DNA of 64,000 nucleotides. Source: Polynucleobacter sp. 86C-FISCH (GTDB taxonomy: Bacteria; Pseudomonadota; Gammaproteobacteria; Burkholderiales; Burkholderiaceae). Location: the NCBI RefSeq assembly GCF_018882415.1, contig NZ_JACVOL010000001.1:1279531-1343530 (forward strand), written 5' to 3'. This document shows, in pieces, positions 24,462-34,371 of this stretch (within the stretch, counting starts at the first letter, position 1; each line of letters opens with the position of its first letter). Position numbers and translations under genes: made by a program. Below the pieces are notes generated by a model. That model saw nothing but the letters and a program-made list of their open reading frames with translations. It ran no database searches and was not told the DNA's origin.

Positions 24462-25478
24462 ATGACAAATTATTGGGCAAATTCCGCATATAAGACTCTG
24501 GCAATCAGTCCCGATCGCCAGTTGCTGGTCACGGACGACTTTTTGCGCACATATATGGCAAGGCCTGAGCTTGCGCTAGTGCCAGAATCTTGCCCTGCTG
24601 AGCGGGTCTTACATCAGCGTCTAACAGACAACCCTCGTGCTGAAGTGGTTGAAGCAGATATTGCTGCAATGGCCGATGAGGACATACAGGAGAACTATCG
24701 TGTCTGGTTACGCTACCGGGCGCGCCTACTGTCAGCTAGCTCTCTAGAGGCTTTTTATATGAGCCTCTTCAAAGGCGAGGGGGTGGATGTACCGCCTTTG
24801 TTCATATCTCTACTAGCCCAAATTTTTATCAGGCATATTTTGGGTGATGAAGCGCATCCATTAGAGGTGCGCATGGGAGAGCTCTTTTTCAGAAATCAGA
24901 AAATTACTGTCATTGAAGATGGCATCGTGATGGGCGCTGATGAAGAGGTGGTCGCTCGAAATGCTCAAGCTGGCGATACGGGCAACATCATGGATTTGTT
25001 AAAGGGCAAGTCGATGACCATGAGATCGGCTGATCTAGATGTGCTCCACGAAGACAATGCGGATGAGTATTGGTCGCGTAATGAAGATTTCGATTTGGCA
25101 GTGCAACTCAATTTTGGGCATGAGCCTATTAATCGTTTTTGCCGTGTTTTAGAAAAATGGGTCAAGCATTTTTTAGGTGCCAGCGTTCGCATAACACCTA
25201 TGCAGCAAATTAGCGATCCCAAATGGTCGTGGCATGTTGGCTTGGATGCGGCTGCAACTGAAATTCTGAATAAGCTCTACAACAAAGAGTTGGTTGAGGC
25301 AGATGAGCTGCAAAAAGTCATTTGCTTATTCCGGCTGGACTTTATTGATGAGGCTGCTGTAGCGAAGGCTCAAGCTGGTAAGCCGGTCTATATGGCCATT
25401 GCCATGAATGATCAGCAGCAGCTCAAGTTAAAACCTCAAAACTTGCTATTTAACTTGCCGCTGGCAAAAGCTTCTTAA
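24462..25478 (+). CDS. DUF6352-like protein, unknown function
   Basis: The 338-residue soluble protein has no signal peptide or membrane helix. Recognisable segments are NSAYKTLAISPDRQLLVTDDFLRTYMARPEL (quoted in parts: YKTLAISPDRQLLVTDD, then FLRTYMARPELALVPESC) and MGELFFRNQKITVIEDG. It resembles a betaproteobacterial conserved family annotated DUF6352, without known activity. Its stop codon interlocks with that of the convergent MFS gene in a shared TTAA. No operon partners are visible, so there is little context for its role. Confidence 0.65.
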   Translation: MTNYWANSAYKTLAISPDRQLLVTDDFLRTYMARPELALVPESCPAERVLHQRLTDNPRAEVVEADIAAMADEDIQENYRVWLRYRARLLSASSLEAFYMSLFKGEGVDVPPLFISLLAQIFIRHILGDEAHPLEVRMGELFFRNQKITVIEDGIVMGADEEVVARNAQAGDTGNIMDLLKGKSMTMRSADLDVLHEDNADEYWSRNEDFDLAVQLNFGHEPINRFCRVLEKWVKHFLGASVRITPMQQISDPKWSWHVGLDAAATEILNKLYNKELVEADELQKVICLFRLDFIDEAAVAKAQAGKPVYMAIAMNDQQQLKLKPQNLLFNLPLAKAS

Positions 25479-26671
25479 GCTAGGGCCTGTGACTTTTTGC
25501 GCTGTTGAGCAAGCCAGTAAAGCGCAAGACCAGTAATCGCTACGGGAATCAGTGATCCCCAATTCAGAATGCTCCACCCATGAGAGGTGACGAGGGCGCC
25601 TGAACCAAAAGAGGTGAAAGCCATGGTGCCAAAGACAAAAAAGTTAATGGCTGCTTGAGCTTTGTCTCGTTCGTTGGGTTGATAGGCGGTCATTGCCAAA
25701 GAAGTGGCGCCAGTAAATAAAAAGTTCCAGCCGACACCTAGTAAAAATAAAGCAATAAAGAATTGATGCAGGTCAGTGCCGGTAAGCGCAATGGCGATAC
25801 AGATGAAGTTCAGCAGCACTCCGACGCCCATAATCTTTAATGTCCCAAATCTCTGAATGAGGGAGCCCGTAAAAAATCCGGGTGCAAACATGCCAATCAC
25901 ATGCCACTCTAGAACTAAAGCGGTGTCCGAGAAAGGCAGTCCGCAGATCTGCATCGCTAAAGGCGTGGCCGCCATTAATAGATTCATCACCCCATAACCT
26001 AAAGCTGCACCAATGATGGCAACCACAAATACAGGCTGACGAAGAATCACACTTAAGGGGCGCCCATCAGAGAGTGAGTGTTGAGTCTTTAACTCTTGAG
26101 GGAAGTGAATGAACTGCATTACAAATATGCCAATGAAGCCGGCGATAGAGAGGGTGAGGTAGGCACCCAGAAAGGCAGTGTCAAAGAGGTCTCGCGTCCA
26201 TGAAGCGAGGTTGGGTCCGATAACGGCACCAAGGATGCCACCGGCAAGCACCCAAGAAACGGCTTTGTCACGCTGCTTTAGGTCTGTCAGTTCTGCTGCA
26301 GCAAAGCGATAAAGCTGACCATTGGCGCTGTAGTAGCCGGCAATAAAGGTGCCCATGACCAAAAGCCAAAAGTTTTTGCTCACAGCAGCATAGGCGCATA
26401 AAAGGGCGGATAGCATTGCCACCAGCAGACCCAACTGAAAGGAAATCTTGCGCCCAAAATAGTTCTGGGATTTGGCTACGATGGAGGTAGAAAAGGCGCC
26501 TCCAACTACGTAGCCCATAACTGGCAGGGTGGCCATCCAGCTTACTGGGGCTAGGCTGAGGCCAACGAGCCCATTAATGGCGATAAAAGTGACGTTATTG
26601 GTCAGAAAGAGCCCCTGACAAATGATCAGCAACACTAGGTTTTTATTGAGTAAAGGATGTTTGCTGATCAT
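25475..26671 (-). CDS. Major facilitator superfamily transporter
   Basis: The 398-residue protein has twelve predicted membrane helices, with an A-motif-like loop KSQNYFGRKISFQLG between helices 2 and 3 and the second half starting after the central loop (FPQELKTQHSLSDGRPLSV). The first helix carries a signal-like start (LNKNLVLLIICQGLFLTNNVTFIAINGL). MFS proteins of this size export or import small solutes by proton coupling. The substrate cannot be told from sequence and neighbours give no hint; it is not part of an operon. Confidence 0.85.
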   Translation of the reverse strand: MISKHPLLNKNLVLLIICQGLFLTNNVTFIAINGLVGLSLAPVSWMATLPVMGYVVGGAFSTSIVAKSQNYFGRKISFQLGLLVAMLSALLCAYAAVSKNFWLLVMGTFIAGYYSANGQLYRFAAAELTDLKQRDKAVSWVLAGGILGAVIGPNLASWTRDLFDTAFLGAYLTLSIAGFIGIFVMQFIHFPQELKTQHSLSDGRPLSVILRQPVFVVAIIGAALGYGVMNLLMAATPLAMQICGLPFSDTALVLEWHVIGMFAPGFFTGSLIQRFGTLKIMGVGVLLNFICIAIALTGTDLHQFFIALFLLGVGWNFLFTGATSLAMTAYQPNERDKAQAAINFFVFGTMAFTSFGSGALVTSHGWSILNWGSLIPVAITGLALYWLAQQRKKSQALA

Positions 26672-26907
26672 GGCTTGCAGTTTACGGTGAATTTGGCTTG
26701 TCGGTTGGCTCGGTGGATTCCCTTAAATTGGCCTTTATCGAGCATTTTCAGGGTCAAAACCACCATTTTTGCCAAGTCCAATGATTTAAAATGGAGGACT
26801 CGCCTCATTGGCAATAAGTGCGCTAAAAGCGACTTGCAAAATGGGGATTTGAGGGCGACAGGGTAAAAACCTGACTCTGTAATTTTTTCAAAATTGAGGA
26901 AACATTC

Positions 26908-29142
26908 ATGGCTTCAGAGAAATCAAAGATTATTTATACGCTGACAGACGAAGCGCCACTTTTGGCGACTTGCGCATTTCTGCCAATTATTCGTACTTTT
27001 ACGGCACCTGCTGGCGTAGAGATTGTGACGAGCGACATTTCTGTTGCTGCTCGTATCTTGGCTGAGTTTTCTGATTGCCTGACTCCCGAGCAACAAGTTC
27101 CTGATAACTTGGGCGCACTCGGCAAAATGACTTTATTGCCTGACACGAACATCATTAAGTTGCCAAACATTAGTGCTTCAGTTCCTCAGTTGCTCGCAGC
27201 CATTAAAGAGTTGCAAGCTAAAGGCTACAAGATCCCTAATTTCCCTGAAGATCCAAAAACGGATGAAGAAAAATCTATCCGTACTCGCTATTCCAAATGT
27301 TTGGGTAGCTCAGTTAACCCAGTATTGCGCGAAGGTAACTCAGACCGCCGTGCGCCACCTGCTGTAAAGCGCTACGCACGTAAAAACCCACACTCTATGG
27401 GTGTGTGGAGCCAAGCTTCCCGTACGCACGTATCCCACATGCATGGCGGCGACTTCTACTCTAGCGAGAAGTCAATGACCATGACTAAAGCTTGCGACGT
27501 GAAGATGGATTTGGTAACCAAGAGCGGGAAGACTATTGTCCTCAAGCCAAAGGTCTCATTATTAGCTGGCGAAATCATCGACAGCATGAACATGAGCAAA
27601 AAAGCGCTTTGTGAGTTCTACGAGAAAGAAATCGAAGACGCTTACAAGACTGGCATGATGTTGTCCTTGCACGTTAAGGCCACGATGATGAAGGTTTCAC
27701 ACCCGATCGTATTTGGTCACGCTGTGAAGATTTTCTATAAAGATGCCTTTACTAAACACGCTAAGTTGTTTGAAGAGTTGGGCGTGAATGCCAATAACGG
27801 TATGAGCAGCTTGTACGAAAAGATCAAAACTTTGCCAGAATCTAAGCGCGAAGAAATTATTCAAGATTTGCATGCGTGCCACGAACATCGCCCAGCATTG
27901 GCGATGGTTGACTCTGCTAAAGGCATTACCAACTTGCATTCCCCAAGCGACGTGATTGTGGATGCTTCTATGCCTGCCATGATTCGTGTTGGCGGCAAGA
28001 TGTGGGGCGCGGATGGTCGTTTGCATGACACCAAGGCCGTTATTCCTGAAAGTACCTTTGCGCGTATCTATCAAGAAATGATTAATTTCTGTAAGACACA
28101 CGGTAACTTTGATCCAACAACCATGGGTACTGTTCCAAACGTGGGCTTGATGGCTCAACAAGCCGAAGAGTACGGTTCACATGACAAGACTTTTGAAATT
28201 CCAGAAGCTGGTGTAGCGCGTATCGTTGCTGATGATGGCACTGTATTGCTCGAGCAAAATGTAGAAGAGGGCGATATCTGGCGTATGTGTCAGGTTAAAG
28301 ATGCCCCAATTCGTGACTGGGTCAAGTTGGCCGTTAATCGCGCACGTCTTTCTAATACTCCAGCAGTATTCTGGCTTGATGAGTACCGCCCACATGAAGC
28401 TGAGTTGATCAAGAAGGTAAATACTTACCTTAAAGACTACGATCTAACAGGCGTTGACATTCAGATCATGTCCCAGACTCGTGCAATGCGTTACACCTTA
28501 GAGCGTGTGATTCGCGGCAAGGACACCATTTCTGTAACGGGCAATATTTTGCGTGACTACCTCACAGACTTGTTCCCGATTATGGAATTGGGTACTAGTG
28601 CAAAGATGTTGTCTATCGTGCCTTTGATGGCTGGTGGCGGCTTGTTTGAAACCGGTGCCGGCGGCTCTGCTCCAAAGCACGTGCAACAGTTGGTCGAAGA
28701 AAATCACTTGCGTTGGGATTCGCTTGGCGAGTTCTTGGCTTTAGCTGTATCTCTAGAAGATATCGGCGACAAGACAGGTAACAATAAAGTGAAAATCCTG
28801 GCACGTACTTTGGATGAAGCTACTGGCAAATTGTTGGATAACAATAAGTCACCTTCACCACGTACGGGTGAGCTGGACAACCGCGGTAGCCAGTTCTACT
28901 TGGCAATGTACTGGGCTGAAGCATTGGCTGCTCAAACCGAAGACAAGGAATTGCAGGCGTTCTTTGCACCTCTGGCAAAATCCTTGACGGAGAATGAGCA
29001 AAAAATTACAGCTGAACTCAAGGCAGTTCAAGGTAAGCCAGCAGATATCGGCGGTTACTTTATGCCTGATGCTGAGAAGTTTGAAGCTGTGATGCGCCCT
29101 AGCCCCACTTTGAATGCAGCTCTGAAAGCAGCTGGGATTTAA
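26908..29142 (+). CDS. icd: NADP-dependent isocitrate dehydrogenase, monomeric type
   Basis: At 744 residues this is the large monomeric IDH, unrelated in length to the dimeric 420-residue form. The substrate-binding motif [16 protein letters not shown] lies at 133-148, giving Ser-134, Asn-137, Arg-141 and Arg-147, equivalent to the isocitrate ligands known from Azotobacter IDH. It oxidises isocitrate to 2-oxoglutarate with NADP+ in the TCA cycle. A clear ribosome binding site (GAGGAAA) precedes the ATG. It is monocistronic, with a terminator at 29192. Confidence 0.96.
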   Translation: MASEKSKIIYTLTDEAPLLATCAFLPIIRTFTAPAGVEIVTSDISVAARILAEFSDCLTPEQQVPDNLGALGKMTLLPDTNIIKLPNISASVPQLLAAIKELQAKGYKIPNFPEDPKTDEEKSIRTRYSKCLGSSVNPVLREGNSDRRAPPAVKRYARKNPHSMGVWSQASRTHVSHMHGGDFYSSEKSMTMTKACDVKMDLVTKSGKTIVLKPKVSLLAGEIIDSMNMSKKALCEFYEKEIEDAYKTGMMLSLHVKATMMKVSHPIVFGHAVKIFYKDAFTKHAKLFEELGVNANNGMSSLYEKIKTLPESKREEIIQDLHACHEHRPALAMVDSAKGITNLHSPSDVIVDASMPAMIRVGGKMWGADGRLHDTKAVIPESTFARIYQEMINFCKTHGNFDPTTMGTVPNVGLMAQQAEEYGSHDKTFEIPEAGVARIVADDGTVLLEQNVEEGDIWRMCQVKDAPIRDWVKLAVNRARLSNTPAVFWLDEYRPHEAELIKKVNTYLKDYDLTGVDIQIMSQTRAMRYTLERVIRGKDTISVTGNILRDYLTDLFPIMELGTSAKMLSIVPLMAGGGLFETGAGGSAPKHVQQLVEENHLRWDSLGEFLALAVSLEDIGDKTGNNKVKILARTLDEATGKLLDNNKSPSPRTGELDNRGSQFYLAMYWAEALAAQTEDKELQAFFAPLAKSLTENEQKITAELKAVQGKPADIGGYFMPDAEKFEAVMRPSPTLNAALKAAGI

Positions 29143-29191
29143 TAGGTAAAAATGCTAAGTACATAATTTTTAAATTAGGTATAGTATTTAT

Positions 29192-29218
29192 AGGCAAACC
29201 TTTGGGTTTGCCTTTTTA
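29192..29218 (+). terminator. Rho-independent terminator after icd
   Basis: AGGCAAACC (29192-29200), loop TTTG, GGTTTGCCT (29205-29213), then TTTT. Confidence 0.88.
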
Positions 29219-29250
29219 ATTTATAAATCCCTATTTACTATTTTTGCGTG

Positions 29251-29658
29251 ATGCCTAAACCAAAAGACCTGGTTGAATTGAGTTATCTGAGTGAAGCAAT
29301 CTCGGATATGTCTTTTCTTGGCTTAATGCGTTTGCTGGAATCTGCTCGCGCATTTAATCAGCAGAATGGTATTTCTGGGATTCTCTTATATGACAACCAG
29401 CAGTTTGGTCAGATCATTGAAGGTGAGCGCGCAAGCGTGATGAAGGCCTGGAAACGCATTCAGGATGATAAGCGTCATCATCGAGTTGAGCTCTTGGAGA
29501 TTCGGGAAATTTCAGAGCGCAGTTTCCCAGATTGGTTGCTGCGCTTCTATGGTGGTGAAACGCTCACTCGAGACTATCCAGCTCTTGCTGAGATGGTCGG
29601 CGGCATGGACAAACATAGCCTTGCCTTAATGAATAAGATGCGCACCAGCCAGACTTAA
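29251..29658 (+). CDS. Single-domain BLUF blue-light receptor
   Basis: The 135-residue protein is a stand-alone BLUF domain that binds FAD and senses blue light. Counting from the ATG at 29251, Tyr-12, Asn-36, Gln-54 and Trp-95 stand at exactly the spacing of the photocycle residues of AppA (Tyr-21, Asn-45, Gln-63, Trp-104), each shifted by nine, so the domain should be photoactive. Core motifs are ELSYLSEA, GISGILLYDNQQFGQIIEGE and SFPDWLLRF. No output domain is attached, so it must signal through a partner protein. It lies 56 bp before msrP on the same strand. Confidence 0.92.
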   Translation: MPKPKDLVELSYLSEAISDMSFLGLMRLLESARAFNQQNGISGILLYDNQQFGQIIEGERASVMKAWKRIQDDKRHHRVELLEIREISERSFPDWLLRFYGGETLTRDYPALAEMVGGMDKHSLALMNKMRTSQT

Positions 29659-29714
29659 GCAAGAAATACTTATCGGTAGCAAAATAGAAGCATTACATTC
29701 CCAAGGGGTGCGCT

Positions 29715-30677
29715 ATGCGTTTTATCGATAAGACTATTCTTGCGAGTGACATTACTCCACAAGCTGTTTTTGAAAACCGTAGAAATCTCATTAAGACTGC
29801 GGCCGCAGGCGGATTTGGCATGGCCTTGGCTCCTTGGTTTTCAAGGCAGGCACTTGCAGCATCCCCAGATAAGTTGGCAGCAACGCTGAACCCAGCGTTT
29901 GCCGACAAAGAAGGTCTCACGCCATATAAGTTTGTCACTGGCTATAACAACTTTTATGAATTTGGTACGGACAAAGAAGATCCTGCAGCCCATGCTGGAA
30001 GTTTGCAAACTCGTCCGTGGACAATATCAATTGAAGGCTTAGTAAAAAAGCCAATGACGCTCGATATTGATGCGCTGCTCAAGTTGGCGCCAATCGAAGA
30101 GCGTATTTATCGGATGCGCTGTGTCGAGGGTTGGTCGATGGTCATTCCTTGGGATGGCTATTCACTCTCTAAGTTGATCAATAAAGTGGAGCCCCTAGGG
30201 TCTGCAAAGTATGTGGAGTTTGTTTCTTTGGCTGATCGCAAGCAAATGCCAGGAATTAAAAGCAACATTATTGAATGGCCTTACCGTGAAGGCTTGCGCA
30301 TGGATGAGGCTATGAATCCCCTTACGCTTCTTACCTTAGGTTTATATGGCGAGGTTCTGCCAAAGCAGAACGGTGCCCCAGTCCGTATTGTGGTGCCGTG
30401 GAAGTATGGCTTTAAAAGCGCCAAGTCAATTGTCAAAATTCGTTTTACTGAAGAGATGCCTAAGACCAGCTGGAGTCAGTTTGATGCAAGAGAGTACGGC
30501 TTCTACTCCAACGTCAATCCTCAGGTGGATCACCCGCGCTGGAGTCAGGCAATGGAGCGTCGTATTGGTGATCCTAAAGGGATGTTTGCACCCAAGATTA
30601 AAACCCAAATGTTTAACGGCTATGGTGAGCAGGTAGCCAGCATGTATGCCGGTATGGATCTGAAGAAGTACTATTAG
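29715..30677 (+). CDS. msrP: Periplasmic methionine-sulfoxide reductase, molybdopterin subunit
   Basis: The 320-residue protein has a Tat signal ([20 protein letters not shown]) for export of the folded cofactor enzyme. The molybdenum-binding cysteine is Cys-136 in [17 protein letters not shown]. Other family features are [15 protein letters not shown] and [14 protein letters not shown]. MsrP reduces both diastereomers of methionine sulfoxide in periplasmic proteins, taking electrons from the membrane haem protein MsrQ. Here msrQ is not adjacent but 4.3 kb downstream; the next gene is a lipocalin starting 2 bp after the stop. Confidence 0.95.
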   Translation: MRFIDKTILASDITPQAVFENRRNLIKTAAAGGFGMALAPWFSRQALAASPDKLAATLNPAFADKEGLTPYKFVTGYNNFYEFGTDKEDPAAHAGSLQTRPWTISIEGLVKKPMTLDIDALLKLAPIEERIYRMRCVEGWSMVIPWDGYSLSKLINKVEPLGSAKYVEFVSLADRKQMPGIKSNIIEWPYREGLRMDEAMNPLTLLTLGLYGEVLPKQNGAPVRIVVPWKYGFKSAKSIVKIRFTEEMPKTSWSQFDAREYGFYSNVNPQVDHPRWSQAMERRIGDPKGMFAPKIKTQMFNGYGEQVASMYAGMDLKKYY

Positions 30678-30679
30678 TA

Positions 30680-31246
30680 ATGAACAAAATTTATTCAGTA
30701 TTATTTGGCGCTTGTATTTTCTTAACTAGCTTCTCTGCCTATACTCAGACGTCTGATATAGCGGTAAAGACAATTCCCTCTTTGGATGTGTCACGCTATT
30801 TGGGCACTTGGTATGAGATTGCAAAGTATCCAAACTGGTTCCAGAAGAAGTGCGCGAGCAATACCAAAGCGGTTTATTCGGCCAGGGGCGACGGAACTCT
30901 CAAGGTCTTGAATAGCTGCAAAACTGCTGATGGTGAGGTTTCTGAGGCAGAGGGTACCGCTCGCCAAATAGGGGCAAAAGACTCGCCTAAATTGGAGGTG
31001 CGCTTTGCACCCGCTTGGTTGGCTTTTATACCTATGGTGTGGGGTGATTATTGGGTCATTGATCTAGATCCTCAATATCAAGTGGCAGTAGTGAGTGATC
31101 CACGCCGTGAATACCTCTGGATTCTGTCGAGAACACCGCAATTAGATAAAAAAGTCTATGACGAAACGCTGCAGCGCATACGGGATCAGCAGTTTGATGT
31201 GCGTAAGCTAGAACTAACAGTCCAAGCTACTCCTTTAAAGAATTAA
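30680..31246 (+). CDS. blc: Bacterial lipocalin (Blc-like)
   Basis: The 188-residue precursor has a Sec signal peptide (YSVLFGACIFLTSFSAYTQ) without a lipobox cysteine at the cut site, so it is probably soluble periplasmic rather than a lipoprotein as in E. coli. The lipocalin signature is SRYLGTWYEIAKYPNWFQKKC, followed by WVIDLDPQYQVAVVSDPRREYLWILSRTP (in part: YQVAVVSDPRREYLWILSR). Lipocalins bind lysophospholipids or fatty acids in membrane repair. Its coupling to msrP (2-bp gap) and to the MBL-fold gene (3-bp gap) suggests a joint response to envelope damage. Confidence 0.92.
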   Translation: MNKIYSVLFGACIFLTSFSAYTQTSDIAVKTIPSLDVSRYLGTWYEIAKYPNWFQKKCASNTKAVYSARGDGTLKVLNSCKTADGEVSEAEGTARQIGAKDSPKLEVRFAPAWLAFIPMVWGDYWVIDLDPQYQVAVVSDPRREYLWILSRTPQLDKKVYDETLQRIRDQQFDVRKLELTVQATPLKN

Positions 31247-31249
31247 AGT

Positions 31250-32173
31250 ATGACAGCGCATTTATTGCCGCCTGGTATTGAAGTTTTTGAAAGAGGGTGG
31301 CTCTCCGCGAATAATATTTTCCACTATGGCAAGGATGATGTCTCCTTGGTGGACTCAGGTTATTGCGCCCACCAAAAAATGACTTTGGATTTAGTGAGCG
31401 GTGCCCTTAAAAAACATGGCTTAAGCACATTAAATAAGTTAGTGAATACGCATCTTCACTCTGATCATTGTGGTGGGAATGCTGCTTTAGCAGAAGCATT
31501 TTATTGTGAGGTATATATTCCAGCGGCTGAAGAAGTGGCAGTCAAAAATTGGGATAGCGCTTTATTAAGTTATGACAACTTGGGGCAAGAGTGCCCACAG
31601 TTTGCTCATCATCATCTCTTGGTTCCTGGTGAGGAAATTATTTTAGGAAGATATCTCTGGAAAGTATTGGCTGCGCCAGGTCATGACCCCCACTCCATCA
31701 TGCTGTATCAAGCCGATCATCGGATATTGATTTCGGCTGATGCTTTATGGGAAGAGGGTTTTGGGGTGATCTTCCCTGAGCTCTGGGGGGAGGCTGGATT
31801 TGAGGAGGTGGCGCAAACTTTAGATCTCATTGAGACCCTACCGATTGATTTGGTAATTCCAGGTCATGGCGCGCCATTTTCCGATGTTGCTAAGTCTCTT
31901 GCTACAGCACGATCAAGATTGGATTATTTAGCATCCGACCCAGATCGTAATGCCCGTCATGGCGCTAAAGTCTTGCTGAAATATCGTCTATTAGAGTGGC
32001 GTACTCGCGAGATGCAACAAGTAAATGAATGGATTGCTAATACGCCGGCGCTGATCAGCGCAGCAAAACTACTCAATATGAGTATGGATGAATTTACCCA
32101 ATGGCTACCCAGGTCTTTGGTTAAATCGGGCGCGGCAAAATTAGAAGGTGAAACTTTGGTTGATCTTGCTTGA
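31250..32173 (+). CDS. Metallo-beta-lactamase-fold hydrolase
   Basis: The 307-residue protein has the metal-binding motif THLHSDHCGGN, then APGHDPHSIMLY, an Asp in ISADALWEEGFG and PGHGAPF, so both metal sites look complete. After the catalytic domain come about 90 helical residues (LLKYRLLEWRTREMQQVNEW and following) resembling the winged-helix-like tail of LACTB2-type MBL proteins. It has no signal peptide. It may hydrolyse thioesters or other acyl compounds; the substrate is unknown. It is the third tightly packed gene of the msrP operon. Confidence 0.88.
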   Translation: MTAHLLPPGIEVFERGWLSANNIFHYGKDDVSLVDSGYCAHQKMTLDLVSGALKKHGLSTLNKLVNTHLHSDHCGGNAALAEAFYCEVYIPAAEEVAVKNWDSALLSYDNLGQECPQFAHHHLLVPGEEIILGRYLWKVLAAPGHDPHSIMLYQADHRILISADALWEEGFGVIFPELWGEAGFEEVAQTLDLIETLPIDLVIPGHGAPFSDVAKSLATARSRLDYLASDPDRNARHGAKVLLKYRLLEWRTREMQQVNEWIANTPALISAAKLLNMSMDEFTQWLPRSLVKSGAAKLEGETLVDLA

Positions 32174-32182
32174 TTGGTTTAT

Positions 32183-32977
32183 TTAAAAAGTAAGTGAGAC
32201 TTTTCCGTACACTGTCCAGTTATAGAATTGGTAGGTTTGAACCACTTGCTTTGCGCCGCCAATAGCAAGTAAAAGATTTTTATTAATTCGTTGAGTGACC
32301 ATGGCATCAATTGGCACAAACCAACCGCCACCCGCTGCGTTATAGAGGGCTCCGTTTTCATCCCAAAAGCGAATTTGAGTGCTAGGCCCTAAGTTCACGC
32401 CAACTGTTGGATATAGTTCAAGACGGCTTGCTAAAGGTGGCGGGGAAAAGCCTGACGGCGCCTTTGCATTAAATCCGATCATGTAGCGCGCTAATGGCGA
32501 GATATCTGCCAGAAGACTTTTGCTGCTGCTAGCTGGTGTGAATGAAGTGCTTACTTGAGGGCCAGCCAGCCACTGACCTACATCACTGAGCGGCGCCACC
32601 ACTCGTGCCCCCACATTGCCAAGCCAGCCAGCCTTGCCGCCCCAAATCGTGACCATTGCATTATTTGCAGAATACGTGCCAGAAGATTGTGCCGGTAATA
32701 GAGGCCCGTAAGCGGATGTATAAGCAGTGTCAAGCCTCAGTGTGCCATGCCAATCGCCGACATTTAAAGGGTTGTAGTAACGTAACTTCAGTGTGTCGGT
32801 ATAGTTTTGCGAGCCGTCGTATTCATGGTAGCCCCAGAATTCCAAGGTGCGGTCTTGCGATCTATTCTGAGACGCATTAACAAGACCCAGAATGGGCGCA
32901 GAAGGTTGCTCAGCGGCACATGCTAAAGCAGTAGAAATACATAGCAACAAAAAAGTCAGTGTGCGCAGAAATATCAT
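32183..32977 (-). CDS. Outer-membrane-type protein, unknown function
   Basis: The 264-residue precursor has a signal peptide (FLRTLTFLLLCISTALACA) and a mature part with alternating beta-strand character that ends in VYGKVSLTF, with the terminal Phe typical of barrel insertion. Segments such as TLKLRYYNPLNVGDWHGTLRLDTAYTSAYG (in part: GDWHGTLRLDTAYTSAYG) recall outer membrane barrels. No family was recognised with confidence. It lies 17 bp downstream of the DUF2889 gene on the same strand, so the two may be co-transcribed. Confidence 0.6.
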   Translation of the reverse strand: MIFLRTLTFLLLCISTALACAAEQPSAPILGLVNASQNRSQDRTLEFWGYHEYDGSQNYTDTLKLRYYNPLNVGDWHGTLRLDTAYTSAYGPLLPAQSSGTYSANNAMVTIWGGKAGWLGNVGARVVAPLSDVGQWLAGPQVSTSFTPASSSKSLLADISPLARYMIGFNAKAPSGFSPPPLASRLELYPTVGVNLGPSTQIRFWDENGALYNAAGGGWFVPIDAMVTQRINKNLLLAIGGAKQVVQTYQFYNWTVYGKVSLTF

Positions 32978-32994
32978 ATGGGTTTGCTTAAGGT

Positions 32995-33534
32995 CTAAGG
33001 CTTCCAGCGATAAAATTTGGGGAAGACGCGCATCACCACTGGACCATTAAAGTCCCAGGATTTACAGGTACCCAAATAGAGCGGCGGCTTTTCTCCAGTG
33101 GGATCGAAAAATGCTCCTGGAATGGATTGATAGGCAGCAGTGGCAAGGCTGGTGAGCAGTTCGCGTAAATGAGTGCAGCCCTTGATGCCACCAAGATGCG
33201 TATCTATTGTCTTGCGCCAACCTTTACCTATCTGAGCACCAATGAGTGAGTCCATTGGTGGAATGACAGCAGTGCACTCTGCGTGTGGATAGCCATCCAT
33301 GGCTGCTTCAATATCTTGAATCACAAATTCTTTATTCAGTGTGACGCGCACCCACATGTCATGAAATGCCTCGCCAGGCTGCCAGACTTTTGCGCTGGTC
33401 TGAAAGGGATTAGTTTTGAAATCCTTAAGATGCCCTTCAATATCCCACAGCCCATCCTCTCGTGCATACCCCTGAAATGTGATTTCTCGGGTGTGTAATA
33501 AGGAGCGTGGTTTTGGGGCGGATAACATGGGCAA
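32995..33534 (-). CDS. DUF2889 family protein
   Basis: The 179-residue protein has REITFQGYAREDGLWDIEGH, HDMWVRVTLNKEFVIQDIEAAMDGYPHAEC (in part: MWVRVTLNKEFVIQDIEAAM) and IGKGWRKTIDTHLGGIKGCTH, which form the conserved core of DUF2889. It contains conserved Cys and His residues that could bind a metal, but its role is unknown. It has no signal peptide or membrane helix. It is divergent from the pseudouridine synthase gene (98-bp gap). The start could be the first or the third codon (Met-1 or Met-3). Confidence 0.78.
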   Translation of the reverse strand: MPMLSAPKPRSLLHTREITFQGYAREDGLWDIEGHLKDFKTNPFQTSAKVWQPGEAFHDMWVRVTLNKEFVIQDIEAAMDGYPHAECTAVIPPMDSLIGAQIGKGWRKTIDTHLGGIKGCTHLRELLTSLATAAYQSIPGAFFDPTGEKPPLYLGTCKSWDFNGPVVMRVFPKFYRWKP

Positions 33535-33631
33535 TTGCCTTGGGTAATGGCGTGAATACCTAATGATAATGAATTGGCGAATGAACCGACGGACTCAATG
33601 CAGTCCTGCTCTGTAGTATGCTTTGCAGCAT

Positions 33632-34357
33632 ATGGCAAAACCTATTTCTCTCGAAAAGATTCTCTTTAGCCAAGGCTTTGGTACTCGTCGCTACTGTAGT
33701 GATTTGGTGTATGCCGAGCTGGTGAAGGTGAATGGCGTATTGGCTGAAGACCCAGAAGAAAGAGTTGCTCCCGAGAACCTCATTCTCAATGTAGAAGGCA
33801 AGGATTGGGAGTATCACGAGAAAGCATATTTGGCATTTAATAAGCCAGCTAACTATGAGTGCTCACATAAAACGACTCATCATCCCAGTGTCTATAGCTT
33901 GTTGCCCAGCCCCTTTGTAGAAAGAGGTTTGCAATGCGTAGGGCGCTTAGACTATGACACTACTGGCTTGCTTTTGATCTCTGATGATGGTCAATTTATC
34001 CACAAGATGACCACTCCGAAGAAAAACATTGGGAAGGTATATCAAATTACAACACCAGAACCCATCACTCAGAAGCAAATCGATCACTTGTTAAATGGTG
34101 TTGTATTAGATGATGACCCAAAGCCGTGCTTTGCGACTGCCTGTAAACAAATAACAGAACATGTTTTAGCAATGACCATTGTTGAAGGACGCTATCACCA
34201 GGTGAAACGCATGATGGCTGCGGTCGGCAATCACGTTACCCAATTACATCGCACTGAAATCGGTGCCTATCAGATGCCTACTGATCTCGCAGAGGGTGAA
34301 TGGCGTTGGCTTTACCCAGAAGATTTAAAGCAGCTTTCACAAAGTGTTGCTAGTTAA
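33632..34357 (+). CDS. Ribosomal small-subunit pseudouridine synthase, RsuA family
   Basis: From the ATG at 33632 (MAKPISLEKILFSQGFGTRR) the 241-residue protein has an N-terminal S4 RNA-binding domain (about residues 4-60) and a RsuA/RluB/RluE catalytic domain. The catalytic Asp lies in GRLDYDTTGLLLISDDG about residue 113, and the C-terminal EGRYHQVKRMMAAVGNHV motif is typical. It converts uridine to pseudouridine in 16S rRNA, probably at the RsuA site. An upstream in-frame TTG is less likely as the start. It is followed 11 bp later by the pterin dehydratase gene. Confidence 0.9.
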   Translation: MAKPISLEKILFSQGFGTRRYCSDLVYAELVKVNGVLAEDPEERVAPENLILNVEGKDWEYHEKAYLAFNKPANYECSHKTTHHPSVYSLLPSPFVERGLQCVGRLDYDTTGLLLISDDGQFIHKMTTPKKNIGKVYQITTPEPITQKQIDHLLNGVVLDDDPKPCFATACKQITEHVLAMTIVEGRYHQVKRMMAAVGNHVTQLHRTEIGAYQMPTDLAEGEWRWLYPEDLKQLSQSVAS

Positions 34358-34371
34358 AGGAGTCTGCCTTG
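34356..34371 (+). promoter_or_regulatory. Ribosome binding site fixing a TTG start
   Basis: AAAGGAG (34356-34362) overlaps the stop codon of the pseudouridine synthase gene and lies 6 bp before TTG at 34369. There is no ATG in the right frame nearby, so this site decides the start of the pterin dehydratase gene. Confidence 0.8.

Noticed and set aside
26672-26907. Possible small RNA or riboswitch before icd
   Set aside because: Only weak short complementarities were found and no conserved riboswitch core; it is probably an ordinary leader.
33557-33580. TAATGATAATGAATTG, resembling half of a Fur box
   Set aside because: Only GATAAT-like half-sites are present with no inverted partner, in contrast to the two perfect boxes at 21069-21111.
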